Below are positions 58,728 to 64,000 of a stretch of 64,000 nt of DNA, piece by piece; the stretch's first letter is position 1; the number at the start of each line of letters is the position of its first letter. Made by a program: the position numbers and the translations under genes. The DNA is from Planctomycetaceae bacterium (GTDB lineage Bacteria > Planctomycetota > PLA2): the NCBI GenBank assembly GCA_011525755.1, contig WYBS01000043.1, positions 1 to 64,000 of the forward strand, read 5' to 3'. The notes below the pieces were generated by a model that was not told the DNA's origin, did no database searches, and was given only the letters and a program-made list of their open reading frames with translations.

Positions 58728-59621
58728 ATGCAGGCAACGCAATCCCTCGCGACCCCGGCCGCCCGGCCCGCCGCCGCGCCCGCGGCGCGCCGCCGTAGGC
58801 CGGGCACGGGGCCCATCGTGCTCGCGGCGCTCTTCGCGCTCGTCTACGCCCCGACGGTCGTATGGTTCGTCGAGCGCTGGTCGATGGGCGTCTGGTGGCA
58901 CGTCCACGGGTTCGTCGTCTTCCCGCTCGCGTTCTGGCTCGCGCGGGCGCGCCTCAAGTCCCTCCCCCCGGAGCCCCCCTCCTCCTCGGCGCTGGGATTC
59001 CTGTTCCTCGCGCCCGCGGCGCTGCTCCAGACGCTCGACGCGATGCTCGGGTTCGAGATCCTCTCCGCGGTCTCGATGCTGCTTTCGATCGCGGGGCTTT
59101 CGCTGCTGCTGCTCGGCACGAGGCGCGCGAAGGCGATCTGGTTCCCGCTGCTCTTCCTCGGATTCGCGATCCCGATCCCGCTCTTCGTCGCGCGGCCGAT
59201 CCACCTCGCGCTGCGGCAGGTCGCGGCGGTCTCCACGGAAGGCGCGCTCTCGTTCCTCGGATACGACGTGCACCGCGAGGGCTTCCACCTGCGCGTGGGG
59301 CCGGAGAGCCTCGAGATCGCGGACGCGTGCAGCGGGTTCTCCGCGCTGATGGCGATGCTGATGGTCGGGCTCCTGCTCGCGTACATGGGCCGCGCGCGGC
59401 TCTGGCGGGGCGCGCTGCTCGTGCTGCTGGCGGTGCCGGCGGCGATCGCCGCGAACCTCGCGCGGTGCGTGCTCCTCTCGATGCTCATCGCCGCGTTCGG
59501 CGGCGGGATCCTCGACACCGCGGTCCACCCGGTCTCCGGGATGTTCACGTTCGCGGCGGCGCTCGGGCTCGTGCTCGCGCTCGAGCGACTGCTCGTTCCG
59601 CGCCGGGAGGTGCGATCGTGA
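58728..59621 (+). CDS. Exosortase/archaeosortase family protein
   Basis: 297 residues, eight or so membrane helices. The catalytic triad is present: Cys201 in DACSGF, Arg246 in NLARC and His267 in AVHPVSG. Exosortases cleave PEP-CTERM or similar C-terminal signals and anchor proteins to envelope polysaccharide. No PEP-CTERM tail is visible in this window, so its substrates lie elsewhere. The next gene (EpsI-like) overlaps it by one base. It is divergent to the MoxR operon, which also processes envelope proteins. Confidence 0.9.
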   Translation: MQATQSLATPAARPAAAPAARRRRPGTGPIVLAALFALVYAPTVVWFVERWSMGVWWHVHGFVVFPLAFWLARARLKSLPPEPPSSSALGFLFLAPAALLQTLDAMLGFEILSAVSMLLSIAGLSLLLLGTRRAKAIWFPLLFLGFAIPIPLFVARPIHLALRQVAAVSTEGALSFLGYDVHREGFHLRVGPESLEIADACSGFSALMAMLMVGLLLAYMGRARLWRGALLVLLAVPAAIAANLARCVLLSMLIAAFGGGILDTAVHPVSGMFTFAAALGLVLALERLLVPRREVRS

Positions 59622-60205
59622 TGCGCGCGCGACATCTTTGGGCGGCGGCCCTGCTCCTCGCGGCGGCGGTCCCGACGGTGCTGAACGTCTACCGGCGACC
59701 GGCCGAGATCGCGCCCGGCTCGCTCGAGGCGGAGCTGGGCTCGGCGCTCGGGGCTTTCGAGCCCGGGCGGCGGAGGGCGGACACGACCCTGGAGCACTTC
59801 GGGGCGAGGGACTTCGTGACGCGGCAGTACGGCGCGATCGAGCTCTTCGCGGCGCGGAGCTGGGACGGGAAGAAGCTCTTCCACTTCCCGGAGCTCGCGC
59901 TGACGTACGGGCACGCGGCGACGGCGGTGCGCGACGTCGCGGGCGCGCGGGTGATCGAGTTCGCGCAGGGCCGCGAGGTGCGGATGGCCGCGTACGCGCT
60001 GCTCTACGGCGACCGGCCGGTGGCGGAGCCGATCCGCTTCCACCTCTCGATCCTCCCCGATCTCTTCGTGGGACACCGCGAGCCGATGACGCTCGTCTAC
60101 GTGCAGGCGGACGCGGCGAAGGGCGGCGAGGCGGCGCTGGAGGCGGAGCTGCGCGCGCTGCTGGCCCGCGCGGTCGAGGCGCTGCGCGTCAGTTCGCCGC
60201 GCTGA
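59621..60205 (+). CDS. EpsI-like exosortase-associated protein
   Basis: 194 residues from an ATG overlapping the exosortase stop (TGATG). One N-terminal membrane helix (LWAAALLLAAAVPTVLNVY) is followed by a soluble domain of beta strands (QYGAIELFAARSWDGKKLF). Size, topology and position match the EpsI/DUF3485 proteins that accompany exosortases. The sequence resemblance is weak, so this call rests mostly on context. Probably acts with the exosortase in the periplasm. Confidence 0.6.
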   Translation: MRARHLWAAALLLAAAVPTVLNVYRRPAEIAPGSLEAELGSALGAFEPGRRRADTTLEHFGARDFVTRQYGAIELFAARSWDGKKLFHFPELALTYGHAATAVRDVAGARVIEFAQGREVRMAAYALLYGDRPVAEPIRFHLSILPDLFVGHREPMTLVYVQADAAKGGEAALEAELRALLARAVEALRVSSPR

Positions 60206-60258
60206 TCCAGCCGCGGTCGACGGCCAGCGTGCGGAACGCCTCGAGCGGCTTCGTAGCT
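60189..60258 (-). pseudogene. C-terminal gene fragment on the minus strand
   Basis: The minus strand reads KPLEAFRTLAVDRGWISAAN and then a stop at 60189-60191, the look of a protein C-terminus. It has no upstream gene: the frame runs into the start region of the DUF4143 remnant. Likely a fragment left by a rearrangement. Confidence 0.35.
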
Positions 60259-60259
60259 C

Positions 60260-61168
60260 GTCCTTCCCCGACTGGCGGATGCCATGGTGGGCCGGATGCT
60301 GATCCTCACGCTGCATCCCCTCTCCCAAGGCGAGATCGACGGCACACGTGAGGGCTTCGTCGATGCGCTCTTCTCCAAAGTGGACCCGTGGAGGTCGTGG
60401 ACACCGAAGCCCGAGGACATCTGGGCGCGGATCAGGGCCGGCGGCTACCCCGAGGCCCTGCGACTCGACGATGCGCCCCGGAGGCTGTGGTTCGACTCGC
60501 ATCTCGAGACCGTGATCACGCGCGACGTGCGCGAGATGTCGGACATCGAAGGACTCGTCCGGCTCCCCCATCTCATCCGGCTCGCGGCGGCCCGCATCGG
60601 ATCGCTCGTGAACTACTCCGAGTTGGCGCGCGCGACGGCGCTTCCCCAGACGACGCTCCGGCGCTACCTCGCGCTGCTCGAGACGACGTTCCTCGTCTTC
60701 CGCCTCTGGCCGTGGACTCCCAACCTGGGCAAACGCCTCGTCAAGAGCCCGAAGCTCTATCTGGCGGACACGGGCCTCGCGGCGCGTCTCCTGAACGCGG
60801 ACCCGGACGCGCTCGAGAAGAGGACGCCCGCAGCCGGGCAGCTGCTCGAGAACCTCGTCGTCGCGGAGATCGTGAAGCAGCTCACGTGGAGCGGGACCCG
60901 GGCCGAGGCGTACCACTACCGCACGCACGGAGGCGAGGAGGTCGATCTCGTTCTCGAGGGCCCCGGGGGCCGCTGCGCGGCGATCGAGGTGAAGGCCACA
61001 GCGACGCCGCGCGGGGCGGACTACGAGGGGCTTGAGAGGCTCGCCAAGGCCATGGGCGACCGATTCGCTCGCGGCGTCCTGCTCCACCTCGGCGACCGTG
61101 TCCTGCCCTTCGGCGAGCGGCTGCACGCGCTGCCGCTGCAGGCGCTCTGGCAGTGCCCGGCGCCGTAG
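60260..61168 (+). pseudogene. N-terminally truncated AAA/DUF4143 protein
   Basis: The frame from ATG 60284 encodes 294 residues. It starts in the middle of an AAA_14 ATPase: GRMLILTLHPLSQGEIDG is the segment that normally follows sensor 1, and eight codons before the ATG still read LVLPRLAD, as in intact homologues, before an in-frame TAG at about 60254. The Walker A and B half is gone. The rest is a complete DUF4143 with its helix-turn-helix and nuclease-like end (YHYRTHGGEEVDLVLEG, AIEVKATATPRG). It probably is a pseudogene. Intact members are ATPases of unknown role. Confidence 0.75.
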
Positions 61169-61181
61169 GGAGCCGCGCCGC

Positions 61182-61235
61182 GTGCGGCACGCGTGCCGGT
61201 GCCGCAAACGGACGCCGCAAGTCCGCTTCGTACAA

Positions 61236-61250
<15 letters not shown>
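61182..61250 (+). repeat. Intergenic hairpin repeat, copy F
   Basis: GTGCGGCACGCGTGCCG (61182-61198) is identical to the start of copy A. A second hairpin CGGAC/GTCCG follows at 61209-61225, and CTACGTCCGAAGG ends the element inside the stop region of the ATPase gene. Confidence 0.55.
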
Positions 61251-63773
<2,523 letters not shown>

Positions 63774-63833
63774 GCGGCCATTAGCGCACCCCCCGCAAGC
63801 CCCCCCGGCCCCCCCGGTTTCCGCCGCGCGGAC

Positions 63834-63861
63834 TTGATCGCTATGTGCAAAGTCATATACT
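63834..63861 (+). promoter_or_regulatory. Promoter and candidate operator of the PadR gene
   Basis: TTGATC (63834-63839), a 16-base spacer and TATACT (63856-63861), with the GTG start six bases later. Between the boxes TATG (63842-63845) and CATA (63854-63857) form an inverted repeat with 8-base spacing, close to the ATGT-N8-ACAT operators of PadR proteins. It lies over the promoter, as expected for autorepression. Confidence 0.55.
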
Positions 63862-63867
63862 ACCCGC

Positions 63868-64000
63868 GTGCTCGACGGGATCCTCCTGGGCCTCCTCCGC
63901 GAACCGAGGAGCGGCTACGACGTCGCGACGGCGTTCCGCCGCGGCGCGCGGCACCTCTGGGCGGCGGACCTGAGCCAGATCTACCGGACGCTCGGGCGGC
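63868..64000 (+). CDS. PadR family transcriptional regulator (cut by window edge)
   Basis: The GTG at 63868 opens a frame to the end of the window with 44 codons visible. It begins LDGILLGLLREPRSGYDVATAF and continues RHLWAADLSQIYRTLGR, the winged-helix signature of PadR regulators (the SQIYRTL recognition segment). A TATACT lies six bases before the start. A PadR-like operator overlaps its promoter, so autoregulation is likely. The divergent ATPase could be its target. Confidence 0.75.
   Translation, partial: MLDGILLGLLREPRSGYDVATAFRRGARHLWAADLSQIYRTLGR

Noticed and set aside
58728-60205. PEP-CTERM substrate of the exosortase in this window
   Set aside because: No protein here ends with a PEP or VPEP motif, a membrane helix and basic residues.

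Overview
The window is 64 kb of very GC-rich (about 70%), densely coded bacterial chromosome with no tRNA, rRNA, CRISPR array or insertion sequence that I can see. The gene set points to an uncultured, free-living, Gram-negative-type bacterium: many secreted and lipid-anchored proteins, an exosortase, several Hanks-type Ser/Thr kinases with C-terminal membrane segments, an FHA/GAF/sigma-54 activator, large HEAT and carboxypeptidase-regulatory-like secreted proteins, and a 19-heme cytochrome. Planctomycetota is my best guess, with Myxococcota, Acidobacteriota or a related candidate phylum possible; this is inference from gene content only.

Layout. 1-3.5 kb: an ECF-type sigma factor (cut by the left edge), a Ski2-like RNA helicase and a free-methionine-R-sulfoxide reductase. 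3.6-6.7 kb: a trxA-htrA-dead-HtrA operon for envelope redox and protein quality control. 6.7-11.1 kb: a fatty-acyl-CoA-synthetase-like ligase and three secreted or lipoprotein genes. 11.1-13.5 kb: a DUF2520 protein with thiD, and an RNase Z-like hydrolase. 13.5-22.4 kb: a gingipain-like peptidase, ftsK, a giant carboxypeptidase-regulatory-like surface protein and a CFI-box protein. 22.5-27.9 kb: purB and pyrD (divergent), a DUF6448 protein, a UPF0173 hydrolase and small membrane proteins. 27.9-33 kb: a HEAT-repeat protein, nnrD and an asparaginase. 33-40.2 kb: a signalling cluster of three Ser/Thr kinases with a TPR membrane protein and a coiled-coil protein.

40.3-45 kb is the most striking part: a fasciclin-SOUL fusion, a small membrane protein and a 931-residue cytochrome carrying 19 predicted c-type hemes fused to a membrane cytochrome b-like domain, read as one block. 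It is the best candidate for an undescribed electron-transfer module. 45-54 kb holds lemA and a DUF3137-like gene, a beta-helix protein, a sigma-54 activator, a bifunctional nuclease, a cation/proton antiporter, a degenerate peptidase and an RNA uracil methyltransferase. 54-60 kb has DinB, a MoxR-DUF58-TgpA operon and a divergent exosortase pair. 60-64 kb has a decayed DUF4143 gene, a P2-type ATPase and the start of a PadR regulator.

Three genome-wide signals run through the window. First, about 18 genes carry a TANNNT-like -10 hexamer only 5-10 bases before the start codon, which suggests widespread leaderless transcription. Second, a short G-rich motif (GGGGGCTYCGGGGG or its complement) recurs about a dozen times in coding and intergenic DNA, together with a perfect four-tract G-quadruplex motif that fills one convergent intergenic space. 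Third, related hairpin elements of the GTGCGG...CCGCAC type sit in at least six intergenic gaps.
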